Origin: Prochilodus magdalenae
Taxonomy: Eukaryota > Chordata > Actinopteri > Characiformes > Prochilodontidae
NCBI GenBank assembly: GCA_024036415.1
Contig: JAMWET010000727.1
Span: 598,501 to 662,500, forward strand
Direction of reading: 5' to 3'
Length of the DNA stretch: 64,000 nt
The position numbers were made by a program, and so were the translations under genes. Positions 13,045-24,921 of this stretch are shown here, one piece after another (positions within the stretch are counted from its first letter, which is position 1; each line of letters starts with the position of its first letter). The notes below the pieces were generated by a model, which had not been told where the DNA came from, ran no database searches, and worked only from the letters and a program-made list of their open reading frames with translations.

Positions 13045-13330
13045 TACAATAGTGCTTAAAAGTTTGTGAACCCTTTAGAACCTTCGACATATCTGCAGAA
13101 ATTTGATGAAAAACTTTAATCAGATTTCAGTAGTTTTTCAGAAGTCCTAGAAGTGGAGAAGGAGAACCAAATTTAACAAAGAGGGAAATGATCCAATATT
13201 ATATATCTCTAGGAGGCAAAGTATGTGAACCTTTAGGATCAGCAGAAGAGTCTGGTGTATTCTATCATTGGGATGATAATCAGGTGTGAGTGGGCACCCT
13301 GGTTTTATAATTAGAATTGGATTTCACTCA
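13045..13330 (+). mobile_element. Terminal fragment of another Tc1-like element
   Basis: Begins TACAATAGTGCTTAAAAGTT followed by TGTGAACCCTTTAGAA. This resembles the end of a fish Tc1-like family whose tip reads roughly TA-CAGTGCTTGAAAGTTTGTG. Downstream sequence (GAGAACCAAATTTAACA, ATGTGAACCTTTAGGATC, CAGGTGTGAGTGGGC) is typical of the untranslated leader of such elements. No matching right end or transposase follows, so it is truncated. Confidence 0.5.
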
Positions 13331-14187
13331 CAGCACAATGCAACACAATGGCAACGTTGCCAAATCCAAAGTGATGGAAGTGCTTTGTGGATTTGATATG
13401 TAGTTACTGACACCTACGTCATTACCATAGCAACCCATGTGGATAGGTCTGGACAGTAGCTAATAACAGTGTAAACTCTCCTCTGATTTGAGAAACTGGA
13501 TTTTTTCTGAAATCCGATTTGTCTGCATCTGAACACAGCTCAATTTTCTCCAAGCCATTCTCACTGCATGTTTGCGTATTTCACCAATTGGTAAACTGGT
13601 GCGATGTACACTTCTATTATTTGTTAGCGACATTAGTAGTGTAGCCCCAAAGTGAACTGCCATGCATATCTGGCTTGATCAGTTACATGTATTCCTTTAT
13701 AGAGTTCTGATGGCCATTAAAGGTCATGCAGGGTCATTAAAGAAACATGTTTGTCATTGACCTTTAATGTCGAAGCATGTTAGCAAAACTACAATCCAGA
13801 GTTAGTTTTATGACCATTACTTGTTCAGCATTAGGGTCTTAAATTTAGGCAATCCCATGTCTGACATGTTGCTGTGTGGCCAGTAGTTATGGCCTTAATG
13901 TCACATCGCATGGCTTGGTGTTCATACATCAGATTAATATTTGTGTCAGCTAGGAATGTGTGTGACAGTCTGGGCAATTCCGTTACAGAATATGGAGGCA
14001 GTTTGCTGCAGGCTCTAATAATTATGATCATTATGAAGTAAATTGACATATTTATGCAGATCGATATGGCTCATTAGCCTGCTGCTTATATGAATGACTT
14101 TTGATGACTTCAGAGGAAAGACGCAGCAGTTACCCAAACCTCAGCAACAACAGCCACAAGACTGGTCTCTTTTCTGTTCATTTCCAG

Positions 14188-14304
14188 GTGTGACCATGAA
14201 GCTGATGGACGAGGTCGCAGGTATCGTGGCAGCCCGTCACTGCAAGACCAACATTGTGACCGCATCTGTGGATGCCATCAACTTCCACCGCAAGATCATG
14301 AAAG
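14188..14304 (+). CDS. acot7: acot7 internal coding exon, second HotDog domain (first part)
   Basis: This 117-bp exon is preceded by a strong pyrimidine tract and CAG, and followed by GTATGA. It encodes VTMKLMDEVAGIVAARHC through VDAINFHRKIMK (about 39 residues), immediately recognisable as vertebrate ACOT7. ACOT7 hydrolyses long-chain acyl-CoAs to free fatty acid and CoA, mainly in neuronal cytosol. It is a tandem HotDog-domain protein, and this exon covers the central helix of the second domain. The Asp of the KLMDEVAG motif is, from published mouse ACOT7 work as I recall it, one of two catalytic residues, the other being in the first domain. The exon starts after the first base of a split Gly codon and ends after one base of the next split Gly codon, fitting the 27578 exon exactly. 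Confidence 0.95.
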
Positions 14305-14915
14305 GTATGACGTTCCACAAACTGAAACTTGATTCAGTCAGTAGCCTTTCAAAACCTGACCGATGGATCATTTGGGGCATTAAAACTGGGGCCAGGATGG
14401 TAAATGTGTCTTACTGAAGAGATGGATGAGACTGGATGAGAAATCTCTATTATGGTTAACATGAGGAAAATCACAGCTCAGTTCCTCAGCATTCTCCAAA
14501 AAGTACTCTAATAAGGGTGAAACAAATACTGTGTCAAACTGTTTGACCTGGATATGTAAGAGGAAGGAACACTTCTGCTCAACACTTCTACTGCTCAAAT
14601 TTGAGGGAAGGCCAGTTTCACACAATTAGAAAAATTCAAGGAATAAAAAAATAATAGTGTGTAACACAGAAAAGTATGAGCATAAAATAATACAAAAATA
14701 TAAACATATTTAATTATTCTGTATCCCAACTGAATAAACCAATAATATCTCCTTACATGAAAACCATGTTTAAGAATATGATGCTATTTTTTACAACCAC
14801 CAAGTATGGGCCAGTGATGGAGAGCAAGTCTGTGATGGAGGGCTGAAAGCATAAAACACAAAACAAAACATGAAGACTAAGGTTACCTAAACCTTTGCAC
14901 ATACCTGGAAGGTTA

Positions 14916-15126
14916 CAGTGGGGTGCGAACGTTTGGGCAGCCTTGTTAATTTTCCTGATTTACCTTTATAAAGCATTGATTGTTTGGATAAAAAAAATTG
15001 CGTTAAATATATCATATAGGGGACAAACACAGTGATATTTGAGAAGTGAAATGAAGTTTATATGATTTACAGAAAGTGTGCAATAATTGGTTAAACAAAA
15101 GTAGGCAGGTGCATAAATTTGGGCAC
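14916..15126 (+). repeat. Left terminal inverted repeat of the Tc1 element
   Basis: Complementary to 16332-16547 with mismatches. The inner boundary is at ATAAATTTGGGCAC. Confidence 0.85.
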
Positions 15127-15305
15127 TGATGTCATTTTATTGATTTTAAAACCTTTAGAACTAATTACTGAAACTCAAATTTGGTTTGGTAAGTGTAGTG
15201 ACCCTTGACCTCCATACACAGGTGACTCCAATTATGAGAAAGGGTATTTAAGGGGGGCAATTGTAAGTTTTTCTCCTCTTTGCATCTTCTCTGAGGAGTC
15301 GCAGC

Positions 15306-16311
15306 ATGGGAGTCTCAAAACAACTTTCAAATGACCTGAAAACAAAGACTGTTCACAGTCATGGTTTAGGGGAAGGATACAGAAAGCTATCTCAGATATT
15401 TCAGCTTTCAGTCTCCACTGTGAGAAACATTGTGAGAAAATGGAAGACCACAGGCACAGTTCAAGTCAAGGCTCGAAGTGGCAGACCAAGAAAAATCTCG
15501 AATAAACAGAAGCGAAGGATGTTCAGTCAGAGTCAACCCACAGACCAGCACCAAAGATTTACAACATGATCTTGCTGCTGATGGAGTCACTGTGCATCGT
15601 TCAACTATTCGGTGCACTTTACTGTATGGGAAAGTGATGCAGTGGAAGCCTTTTCTCCGCCCACATCACAAACAGAGCTGCTTGAGGTATGCTAAAGCAC
15701 ATTTGGACAAGCCAGCTTTATTCTGGAATAAGGTGCTGTGGACTGATGAAACTAAAATAGAGTTATTTGGGCATAACAAGGGCCGTTATGCATGGAGGAA
15801 AAAGAACACAGCACTCCAAGAAAAACACCTGCTACCTACAGTAAAATTTGGTGGTGGTTCCATCATGCTGTGGGGCTGTTTGGCCAGTACAGGGACTGGG
15901 AATCTTGTTAAAGTTGAGGGACGCATGGATTCCAGTCAATATCAGCAGATTCTGGAGACCAGTGTCCAGGTATCCGTGACAAAGCTGAAGCTGCGCCGGG
16001 GCTGGATCTTCCAACAAGACAACGACCCTAAACACTGCTCAAAATCTACTAATGCATTCATGCAGAGGAACAAGTACAACGTTCTGGAATGGCCATCTCA
16101 GTCCCCGGATCTGAATATTGTTGAAAATCTGTGGTGTCACTTAAAGAGAGCTGTCCATGCTCGGAAACCACCAAACCTGAATGAACTAGAGATGTTTTGT
16201 AAAGAAGAATGGTCTAAAATACCTTCAGCCACAATCCAGTCTCTCATTAGAAGCTATAGGAAGCGTTTAGAGGCTGTTATTTCTGCGAAAGGAGGATCTA
16301 CTAAATATTGA
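15306..16311 (+). pseudogene. Tc1-family DD34E transposase, disrupted by one frameshift
   Basis: The gene starts at an ATG in MGVSKQLSNDLK and runs about 70 residues with an N-terminal paired-type helix-turn-helix (YRKLSQIFQLSVSTVRNIVR), then a GRPRK basic motif. The frame changes near 15520-15530, and the remainder is open to the stop after GGSTKY at 16311. Catalytic signatures are intact in the second frame: Asp in WTDETK, the GGGSIMLWGC block, Asp in QQDNDPKH, and Glu in SPDLNIVENLW, with 34 residues between the last Asp and Glu (DD34E). The total coding length, about 335 residues, is normal for Tc1 transposases. The break removes in-frame linkage of DNA-binding and catalytic parts, so this copy is inactive as read unless the frameshift is an assembly error. 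Confidence 0.92.
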
Positions 16312-16331
16312 GTTAAGGTTTTTTTTTTTTG

Positions 16332-16547
16332 GTGCCCAAATTTATGCACCTGCCTACTTTTGTTTAGACAGTTATTGCACACTTTCTGTAAATCATATAA
16401 ACTTCATTTCACTTCTCAAATATCAGAATATCAGTGTTTGTCCCCTATATGATATATTTAACTGAATTTTTTTATCCAAACCATCAATGCTTTATAAAGG
16501 TAAATCAGGTAAATTAACAACGCTACCCAAACTTTCACACCCCACTG
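16332..16547 (-). repeat. Right terminal inverted repeat of the Tc1 element
   Basis: Begins GTGCCCAAATTTATGCACC, the complement of the left arm's inner edge, and ends at the CACCCCACTG tip. Confidence 0.85.
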
Positions 16548-16680
16548 TATATATATATATACATACATACATACATACCTACACACACACATATACACAC
16601 ATACACATGCACATACGGACCCACATACATACATACACACACACACACACAGACCCACACACACACACACAGAGTAAATG
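16548..16680. repeat. Compound (TA)n/(CATA)n/(CA)n microsatellite
   Basis: Alternating TATA, CATACATA and CACA runs directly abutting the Tc1 right end. Its short open frames are low-complexity artefacts. Confidence 0.9.
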
Positions 16681-17786
16681 GTGCCATTAGTATTTTATTA
16701 CGTTGTCTTGTCCGTATACAGTCACATGGAGCTTTTAGCTGACTCCTGGTGCCTAGATGTCAACTTCCATATAAGGTATTTCCTGTGCTCCGGTGGTGAG
16801 AGACATCAACCACTGAAATGAATCTCTGCTAATCTATACTAGGCGCTGACTGTATTTATATCTCAGACGACCAAGCAATATCCTACTCCACAAATGCCAG
16901 ACTGGAGTATCATGTCTCCAGAAACAATAGCCTTCCAGGACCACTTTAATGGGTAAAGTATACACAAATGCTGACAGAGCATCTAAAGAGCCGGGATAAA
17001 CCGAGCCAATGCAGTAGTGGAAAATGAGATAGACGTAAGGTACTCCACCTACTGAATAGAAACCACAGCTATTTTCTGCCACCTGTACAGGACAAGATTG
17101 TTATCTGATAGCTTACTGTGCTGCTAGACAAAAAGAAGTCTTAGGTAAATCAGGTTTCCATACGGGCCAAAGGATGCACAATTTTACTAGGAGAGAAAAC
17201 TGACTTTCAGAATTATGGATGTAAAGTTTGCTAGTACTTTTGTGGACAAGTGGACTGTTAGGCTTGACTGTGTTTCTTGGTGTTAACCGCTCTCTATGTG
17301 GAATGAGGCATGTTTAAATTGTTCAACTGTTTTTGCCTTGGTGTGAGAACCAGATTAATATTATAACTGATAACAAGACTTTGGGATTTAAGGAGCTAAA
17401 TATTCCAGTAACAGACAATAGCATCCAATATATAATGGAATATAACAAAAATATAAAACAGCATCCGATAGTTTTAGTTAAACACATCATTAATTAATAT
17501 ATTTAGCATACTGTTAAAAATGAAAGCCAGTTCTTAATTGTATATTGATTGTAATTATTGTTTGCATCATCGTAAAGCCCATACAGGAGCTTCGTCATTT
17601 CTCTTCTTTAAAAAAATAAATAAAGGTTTGTTTGAATGTAGCAGTTGATAGCATAGTGGCCAACAGCACTTCTCTCTGTATGCCATCCCTGCGAGGCTTT
17701 AATTTTCCCAGCCATATTGTTACCAGTAGCAGACTCTGGTCAAGAAAAAAAGTGCAAATGTCAAAAATCTAGTGTAATACCATGTC
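16681..17786. other. Intronic sequence with no recognised feature
   Basis: AT-rich unique-looking sequence with no motif I can support. Confidence 0.5.
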
Positions 17787-17886
17787 TTTAGATTAGATTA
17801 GATTAGATTAGATTAGATTCAACTTTATTGTCATTGTGTGGAGTACAGGTACAGAGCCAATGAAATGCAGTTAGCATCTAACCAGA
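17787..17886 (-). mobile_element. 3' end of a non-LTR retroelement with an ATCTA-type tail
   Basis: On the minus strand this reads GATGCTAACTGCATTTCATT, a short body, then CAATGACAATAAAGTTGAAT followed by pentanucleotide repeats (CTAAT)n. An AATAAA signal and a short tandem tail at the 3' end are the hallmark of a 5'-truncated retroposon. A related 3' end may occur on the plus strand at about 57240-57490. Confidence 0.55.
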
Positions 17887-18023
17887 TAGCATCAAACATC
17901 AACATCAAACCTGCATAAATTAAACGTTTAAACAACCTTCTAAATCTCTATGCTTTATTGGCGGTCAATACCTGGAAACCTAGAGGATTGCCATATTGGC
18001 TGATGTCATTGGCCAACATGCAA

Positions 18024-18956
18024 AGCTACACCCAGAAGGAATCAACCAACAGAGATGAAACTTGGTGGGCAGGTTTAACATTGCAAGACATGCAAATGAT
18101 TCAAGTGGACGAGGCGAGACGGGCCTTGTAACTTTATCTGTTGCTTCTGACTCATGTTGTAGTGTTGGTAGCATCCTTTGCAAGTGTAGTATACCTCGGA
18201 GAAGAGTTTGAAAGCAATTTGAGAAGTTGGAAGAATTGTAGGGCTCCGGGAAGCGGGATGGTCATATCAACTTATTGCACACCGTAACAGTGTTATCATA
18301 GCACCATAGCACGCAGTACATAGAAGAAGGCACACCCCAGCGACATTAAGGACCTGGGAGACCTACACAACCCATGGAGATGAAGAACTGACAGACTGTT
18401 CGGCATGCGTAGTGTGACCCAGCATCTACGATTGTGGACATTCACCGAGCAGTGATGCCCTCCATGAGACATCCTGCTAGTGCCAGCACCACTGGCAGAC
18501 GGCTACACGATGCAGGATTGCATTGTGTTACAACAACTGTCCTTAACCCCACATCCACCATGTCCGAAAAACTGTAATGGTGTTGTGCCAGACTGTCATG
18601 GAGTGGCAGTAGGTCACCTTCTACTACATGTTCTGCTTTTCTTTTGGTGGAAATGAGCAGCAAATCACAATATGAAGTCACTGTGCTCAGAGGCAAGATG
18701 AATGGATTGTCCCGTATCACATGTCCTGAAAGTGCCACCTCCACCCCTACCACACAGTCTGCAGGAACTGTGTGAGAATATTTAAGCTGCATGGGGTGGC
18801 TTATCGTAGGACACCATTAGGAACCTCTACAACTACAAGCCGAGACGTTAACACGGTGGCCTGACGCCATGCTGAGAGACACTGCTTCTGTATGTGGTAA
18901 CCTTCATCTTCCTTCCCAATAGCACTGCAATCCCACACTTCCTTCTGGGTGTAGCT
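18024..18956 (+). mobile_element. Degenerate Tc1-like element, family X, copy 3 with both ends
   Basis: An exact 18-bp inverted repeat, AGCTACACCCAGAAGGAA at 18024-18041 and its complement at 18939-18956, bounds 933 bp. The interior contains decayed transposase pieces: RRLHDAG at about 18498-18520, CCAGACTGTCATGGAGTGGC at about 18589, CACCTCCACCCCTACCAC at about 18737, and a C-terminal helix region at about 18790-18845. The length is well short of a complete 1.3-1.7-kb element, so it also carries deletions. The same family is recognisable at 3650, 7890 and 43484. Confidence 0.65.
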
Positions 18957-20812
18957 ATTTTGATGATGAGTGTATATACATCAGACACTATTTAGTTTAG
19001 CTGTTAATGTTAAATTATTTTTATCTGAGGATTTGGATCACAAAGGTTAGATTTTTTGCTCTGGTTTAATCACACCCCTATCGTATCGTTGTGTACAATA
19101 CAACAAGCAACACCATGTACTGGTGTGGACAGTATTCCTACTGTTGACCAACTATTAATATGTAATTTTTGCACTCTATAATCTAAATTCCTTTTTAACC
19201 TGGCGTTACCTTTTTGGGACCGAAGGCCTCTGGGCCAGGCTACTGTTTCACACACTGAGCCAGTGAGTGAAGATAAATAATTGATCCCATTAATCACTGA
19301 ATCGATTACTTTCTCCTGTCTTTCATTGCTCATGTCTGGCGACATCTGCCATCATGTATATTTATATTTGGCCTAGGCCAAAAAAATGCATTAACATGCT
19401 AATTATATTGACGCTGATCAACCAAGATGTTCATTTTGCAATCTGAAAAGGGACAGATGCTTCAGTCGCACCATGATAACAGAGCCCTCAGTTCTGAGTC
19501 TTCTCGACATGAACTCGATAAAGCTTTTATCATTGTGAATTATTGACTTTCCACAGAATCTTCTATCCATGCTAAGATGGCTCAGCAATAAGCAATCCTC
19601 AAATCGCCCTGCGCCGCCAAAGTAGGCTCAGCAGCCATTACAACAGGCATGACATCTGTACCACTCTGCTGTCGTACTGTGCTCAAGTATCTTTTTGTGA
19701 AACGTTTCAGCTGAAATGGCTGTTTATCTTGAACTTTGCTTGGAACGACGGGGAGGTGCTGTATGCTTTAGTTTCTAGGGTTCAGTAAACAGCAAATTAA
19801 ATCATACTGTGGTTATGCATGGGAGCGGCGGCAGTAACAGCCATCAATGCTGTTGATATTTTAGGACCCGCGGGGCGCTGCTGAGATTGGCTTTACTTGT
19901 GCTTTCTTGTGCCGACTGCTGGTTTATATCAGAGTGGAGTCTGCCAGCGGGAGCACTCTATTACCGCTTTTCTCATTTGCGGGCATAAAATAGCAAACGA
20001 CTTCACTATCAGTAAAACCAATCAGGAGTCCTTTATGGTTTATCAGCTAGCTCTGTTTTTCCCCCCCGTAATGACACATTTAGCACCATAATCATGCATA
20101 TCCACACCCACAAACTGTAGCATTTGCATGCTTAAATAGAGCTAAAGTTTTCTCAGCAATGAACAGCTTAAGATTGGGCTAAAGATGGGATGAACGTGCT
20201 CCATGTGGCCGTTAAATGAAAGATGTGTTTTGAGCAGAGATGGATCAGAAAGTAACAAATATTGAGAGTACAGAGAAAACTGTTTTTCACAGCTCAGTTT
20301 ATAGAAGAAGGAAACGGTTAGCTGGCTAGCTAACTACTCTGCTCTTTCGCTTCTCTCCTGCTTCTTTTACTGTTTCTCATTTTTGTCTTGTCAGTACTGG
20401 TTTTAGAAAATCAGTCTTCACAGTTATGAGCTCAACTTTGCTTGTATGTCCCCTATGAATGTCTGTCAGTTAGATAACACAGCTAATCTGAGCTAACATT
20501 TAAGGGAAGCTAATGCCTGTTAGTTAGCTAGCTGTATCTGTTAGCATCTGCAGCATGAGACAACTATTAGCTGGCTAGCTGACCAATATTAGCTCAGTAA
20601 CTACAGTGTTGATTTTTCTGATTCTCTTTGTCTTCTTGTTATTTAGAAAAGCAGTTATTAAATGTTCAGGGTGAGGTAATTTGCAGTTTGTATCCTTTAA
20701 AACTAGTCACACCTCAAATGGAACCTTTGCTAGTATATTCTACAGTGAATGCCTGTTATTCAACTTTAATTTTTAATAACCGGGGTTTAAGAGGGTTTTA
20801 CTTTCACTTACT
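18957..20812. other. Intronic sequence, nothing coding recognised
   Basis: 19380-19880 looks unique and mixed in composition. About 20320-20660 contains repeated TTAGCTGGCTAGCT motifs followed by T/C-rich stretches, suggesting an old local duplication. No exon or RNA gene is supported. Confidence 0.45.
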
Positions 20813-22033
20813 GCCTTCTATTACCGACATCACTGACATATCTTCTATCACTGGCTCGCTCTCCATCACTGACTTGCCCTCTATCACTGACATATCCTCT
20901 ATCACTGGCTTACCCTCTATCACTAACATATCTTCTATCACTGGCTCGCCCTCCATCACTGACTTGCCCTCCATCACTGACATATCTTCTATCACTGGCT
21001 CGCCCTCTATCACTGACATGCCTTCTATCACTGGCTCGCCCTCCATCACTGACCTGCCCTCTGTCACTGACATGTCTTCTATCACTGGCTCGCCCTCCAT
21101 CACTGACTTGCCCTCTATCACTGACATATCTTCTATCACTGGCTCGCTCTCCATCACTGACTTGCCCTCTATCACTGACATATCTTCTATCACTGGCTTA
21201 CCCTCCATCACTGACTTGCCCTCTATCACTGACATATCTTCTATCACTGGCTCGCCCTCCATCACTGACTTGCCCTCCATCACTGACATATCTTCTATCA
21301 CTGGCTCGCCCTCTATCACTGACATGCCCTCTATCACTGACATATCTTCTATCACTGGCTCGCTCTCCATCACTGACTTGCCTTCCATCACTGACATGCC
21401 TTCTATCACTGGCTCGCCCTTCATCACTGCTTCCTCCTTCATCACTGACATGCCGTCCATCACTGACTCGCCCTCGTTCACTGTCTCACCCTCCCTTACC
21501 GACTCGCCCTCCGTCACTGACTCGCCCTCCATCACTGAAATGCCCTCTATCACTGGCTCGCTCTCTATCACTGACATATCTTCTATCACTGGCTCGCCCT
21601 CCATCACTGACTTGCCCTCCATCACTGACATATCTTCTATCACTGGCTCGCCCTTCATCACTGCTTCCTCCTTCATCACTGACATGCCGTCCATCACTGA
21701 CTCGCCCTCGTTCACTGTCTCACCCTCCCTTACCGACTCGCCCTCCATCACTGAAATGCCCTCCATTACTGGCTCACCCTACATCACTGACTAGCTCTCT
21801 ATCACTGACATGTCTTCCATCAATGGCACACCCTCCGTCTCTGACTCACCCTCCTTCACTGACTCACTCTCCATCACTGACTCACCCTCTATCAGTGACT
21901 TGGATTTCATCACTGACTAGCCCTCTACCACTAACATGTCTTCCATCACTGGCTCACCCTCCATCACTGCCTCTTCCATCACTGACATCGTCCACCGCTG
22001 TTGTCCATCACTGACTCACCCTCCATCACTGGG
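20813..22033. repeat. 18-bp minisatellite with 54-bp higher-order structure
   Basis: The basic 18-bp unit is of the type ATCACTGACATATCTTCT, ATCACTGGCTCGCCCTCC or ATCACTGACTTGCCCTCT, often alternating as a three-unit, 54-bp set. Because 18 is a multiple of 3, long frames stay open on both strands. On the plus strand 20628-21794 encodes hexapeptides like SITDIS, SITGSP and SITDLP. On the minus strand 20804-21766 encodes SVMEGK and PVIEDM-type hexapeptides. The plus frame begins at a TTG rather than ATG, and ends inside the array. A block of variant units at 21421-21513 recurs exactly 234 bp (13 units) later. I regard it as a non-coding minisatellite. Confidence 0.9.
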
Positions 22034-22807
22034 GCTTTATTAGACTTTGGGAAAATATTCATAAGAGATACTTTGTACCAGCGTACTGGAGAGCAAGAGG
22101 ATCAAGATTAACTTGTTCTCAAAGGAACTGTCCCATTGGACGGTTACTGAAAACAGGAATTTTCAGGAGCTTTTTCCAGCTATAATTTTGAGTGATGGAG
22201 TGATGGAGGGAGTAAGTGAGAGCATGAGAGGAAGATGCTGGGTGACAGTGGCATTTTAATTCGCAGCCATTTTCCTGGGCTCCACAGAGCCATATAGTTT
22301 TATTGCCCTCTCTCTCTTCCGCTTGGTCTTTATTTGTGTTAATGCTGATTATGATGCCCTTGTGTACTATGATGATTTATCCTAGAAAGTCACTTCCTCA
22401 GAATGGTAATATGCACTGCATAAGGTGTTGATGGAAAAAGCCAAAATGTGATTGGAGATTGGAGCTCAAACTCTTGCCTCTAGCTCCTGGAACTAGATCT
22501 CAAAAAAGTCCTGCCTTCGCTGTTGCTATGTTCATCAGACGTTTAGCTCAGGCTGCCTGGTAACATCTGTGGTACTTATCCAAACAGACATTCAGCAGCA
22601 CAAAGATAAAAGTAGAAGATAAATATTTGAGAACTGACGCTATAAATATAGGGCAGTAATTAAGCCTTATTTGAGCAGGGCTGGTATTACCAAGGTGCTG
22701 TATTTTGAGTGAACACTGACGAGCTTCAGTACCAATATGCCATATTGCCACACGTCTGTTAAGTCATAATTCCTCCTAAGGGGAAAAGAACCTCAGGCGT
22801 ACACAAC
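22034..22807. other. Intronic sequence with no recognised feature
   Basis: Unique-looking sequence between the minisatellite and a GATA array. Nothing supportable. Confidence 0.5.
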
Positions 22808-22859
<52 letters not shown>

Positions 22860-22920
22860 GGATAGATAGATAGAAGGATAGATAGATAGATGGATGCATA
22901 GACAGATAGACAGAGGGATG

Positions 22921-22955
<35 letters not shown>

Positions 22956-23029
22956 GCATAGATGGATGGATGGATGCATAGATAGATAGATGGATGCATA
23001 GATAGATAGACAGATGGATAGATAGATAA
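22808..23029. repeat. (GATA)n microsatellite, interrupted, about 220 bp
   Basis: GATA runs interspersed with GATG, GCATA and GACA variants. The three overlapping minus-strand frames are low-complexity artefacts. Confidence 0.95.
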
Positions 23030-24921
23030 GTTTTAGATTGGAGGAGGGGGATGAGCCATGTTAGTCATGTCATTGGAAAATAAGGGATTCTCATAACCAC
23101 AAACCTTTGAAACTCACTGAACTGTAACTGTCTTCCACACAGTTTAATCCAAAACCCTTCCAATTGCAGGAATGATAGATTACCATTATGAATTACAAGA
23201 TCCACAATACCTCTTCTGCACCTATCAGACTACACATTCGAACCAATTTACCGGCAGCAGTTTTCTGACTGTCTGTTTTCACTTTTCTTGATGGATCAGC
23301 ACTTTAGTAAACGGTCAGTTGGAAACACCTTTACTTCACCCACAAGTATTCTAGCTTGTAGCTCGCATGGAAAGTTTGTTGTCACTTTAGCTCTTTGTTC
23401 GAGCCATATGGTGCATTCAGGACTCCCTGAACTGATGTTCCTAACAGTCAGAGAAACTTTCTTTAGTCCCTGTAACATAAACATGCACTTACTGCCGTAG
23501 TTCAATGATATTGTTAAGGAAACTGCAAAATCTGATTGACAGCTTCTTGAAAGTTGAAACAAGAAGCTTTTAAATAGTAACTCAACCAGAAAGTGCTTGG
23601 AATCTGTTGACAGCCAATCACCCTATCAAAAAACACTATCAGCAATAAGGAGGCTGAAATCCGCTGCCTGTTGGCTTGTTTCTTATTCAGATCTTCCCGT
23701 TCCACCTTAACTCTTCCAGCATTTGCATACTGGCACTTAAAGCTCTGGCTGTCTTTAGTTCGAGAGCCAGTTTGTTTGTGCCGCAGAAGACAGCTGGGCT
23801 TACCATTCTGGTGTTTCCATACTCGGTGATGTCTCTCCGTTCACCATCAGCACCATACTGATCAGCACTGTGAGCAAAGCTTCGCTCAGGTAACCAGCCC
23901 ACATTGAGCCGGACCTTCTATTTGTGTCTGTGCCTGTGACGTCAGTACGTGAAGACGTCTGACGTGATCTAAAAAACTCCCGCCCGAATCCGTCCCGACA
24001 GCTCTGACTTTTGAATTAATATTTCAGGCTTTAGAGGGAGACTCGCCGCAGTGCACACTCACCATGTTCTAGCAGCTTACTTTCCTCTGGGCTCAGTGAT
24101 GCAAACTCTTTCAGTTTTAACAAACATATCTCATGCAGTGCAGCTGTAGCATTTCTTTATTTATCTATAGCATTTTTGGTAATTCCACCACCTGCCTTAT
24201 TAACGGCCCTTGTTAAGGCCATATCTGGCATGTAAAGCAACGAAACGTTGTGGGTTGAGTTCCCTGAACTTACTGGGTTAAAACGGGCTGTGCACTTGAC
24301 ACTTAACCCCCCTTCTGCTGCCATAGACAATGCTGCTCTGCAGGCAACACTATGCTGATCCCAGACTGGGAATAGTTAGGCAGCAAAATGACCAATTTAA
24401 CTTGTAGGCCCAATAAAAGGTTGGGTTGTGTCTCTTTATAAAGTGGGGCTATGACTCTGAGAGAGTGTTCTGCAATGTGGCTCAGTCACTGCCAGCAAGC
24501 TGAAAGCAAGAATCTCTACAACTGAATAGAGGCGCAATCGCACGTTACAAACCGTCCTAAAGAGAAAGCTATCTGTTTCCGCCATTCAGAATCAGCGCTA
24601 AGCAGCTGCTTGAATCCTGTGAGGAGAGGTAGCTGTTGTGCCTCATGCTTTCTTCAGGAGGATAAAGTTTAAATGTTCCACATTTAGCTTTGAACAAAGC
24701 AGCAGTAACACGTCAGTTCTGCTTCATGTAAGGCGAAAAGGTTAGCTGGCTAACTCCTGCTCTGTGTTTACTCTGTGCTCTGTTAACTGATACATTTGTG
24801 TAATAACTTCATCGTTTCAAAGTTGAACTGGCAGTGTTAGTATCTGATGCTAGTATTAAGCAATGTTGGTACTCTGTCAGCAGCCCATCTACCTTGTGTT
24901 GGATATTAGTGTTTTTGTATA
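23030..24921. other. Intronic sequence with no recognised feature
   Basis: Mixed-composition sequence. Open frames of 60-90 residues occur on both strands, with no motifs. A purine/pyrimidine-balanced stretch at 24180-24370 did not match anything I recognise. Confidence 0.5.

Larger units (their letters stand above)
1..14187 (+). other. acot7: acot7 intron upstream of the first visible exon (5' part not in window)
   Basis: This stretch ends in a strong polypyrimidine tract and AG at 14186-14187, immediately before a clear acot7 exon, so at least its 3' part is intron. I looked for the preceding exon, which should encode the start of the second HotDog domain ending in a His-Gly-Gly-type loop, and did not find it, so I infer intron throughout. 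Interspersed elements are listed separately. The other open frames here are short, have no family resemblance and lack splice context. Confidence 0.7.
14916..16547 (+). mobile_element. Near-complete Tc1/mariner transposon (1,632 bp)
   Basis: Both tips are present: CAGTGGGGTGCGAACGTTTG at 14916 and the inverted CAAACTTTCACACCCCACTG ending at 16547. They are flanked by TA at 14914-14915 and 16548-16549. The inverted repeats are long, about 211 bp on the left (14916-15126) and 216 bp on the right (16332-16547), with scattered mismatches and small indels between arms. The interior holds a single transposase gene with one frameshift (15306-16311). An immediately adjacent TA/CA microsatellite follows the right end. 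The insertion lies about 610 bp downstream of an acot7 exon, in the same orientation. Confidence 0.93.

Noticed and set aside
20628..21794. 388-codon frame as a repetitive secreted or structural protein gene
   Set aside because: It starts at TTG, has no signal peptide or splice context, ends within the array, and an equally long frame exists on the opposite strand. A simple 18-bp minisatellite explains it.
22759..22999. Overlapping small membrane-like frames
   Set aside because: They are translations of the GATA microsatellite in three minus-strand frames.
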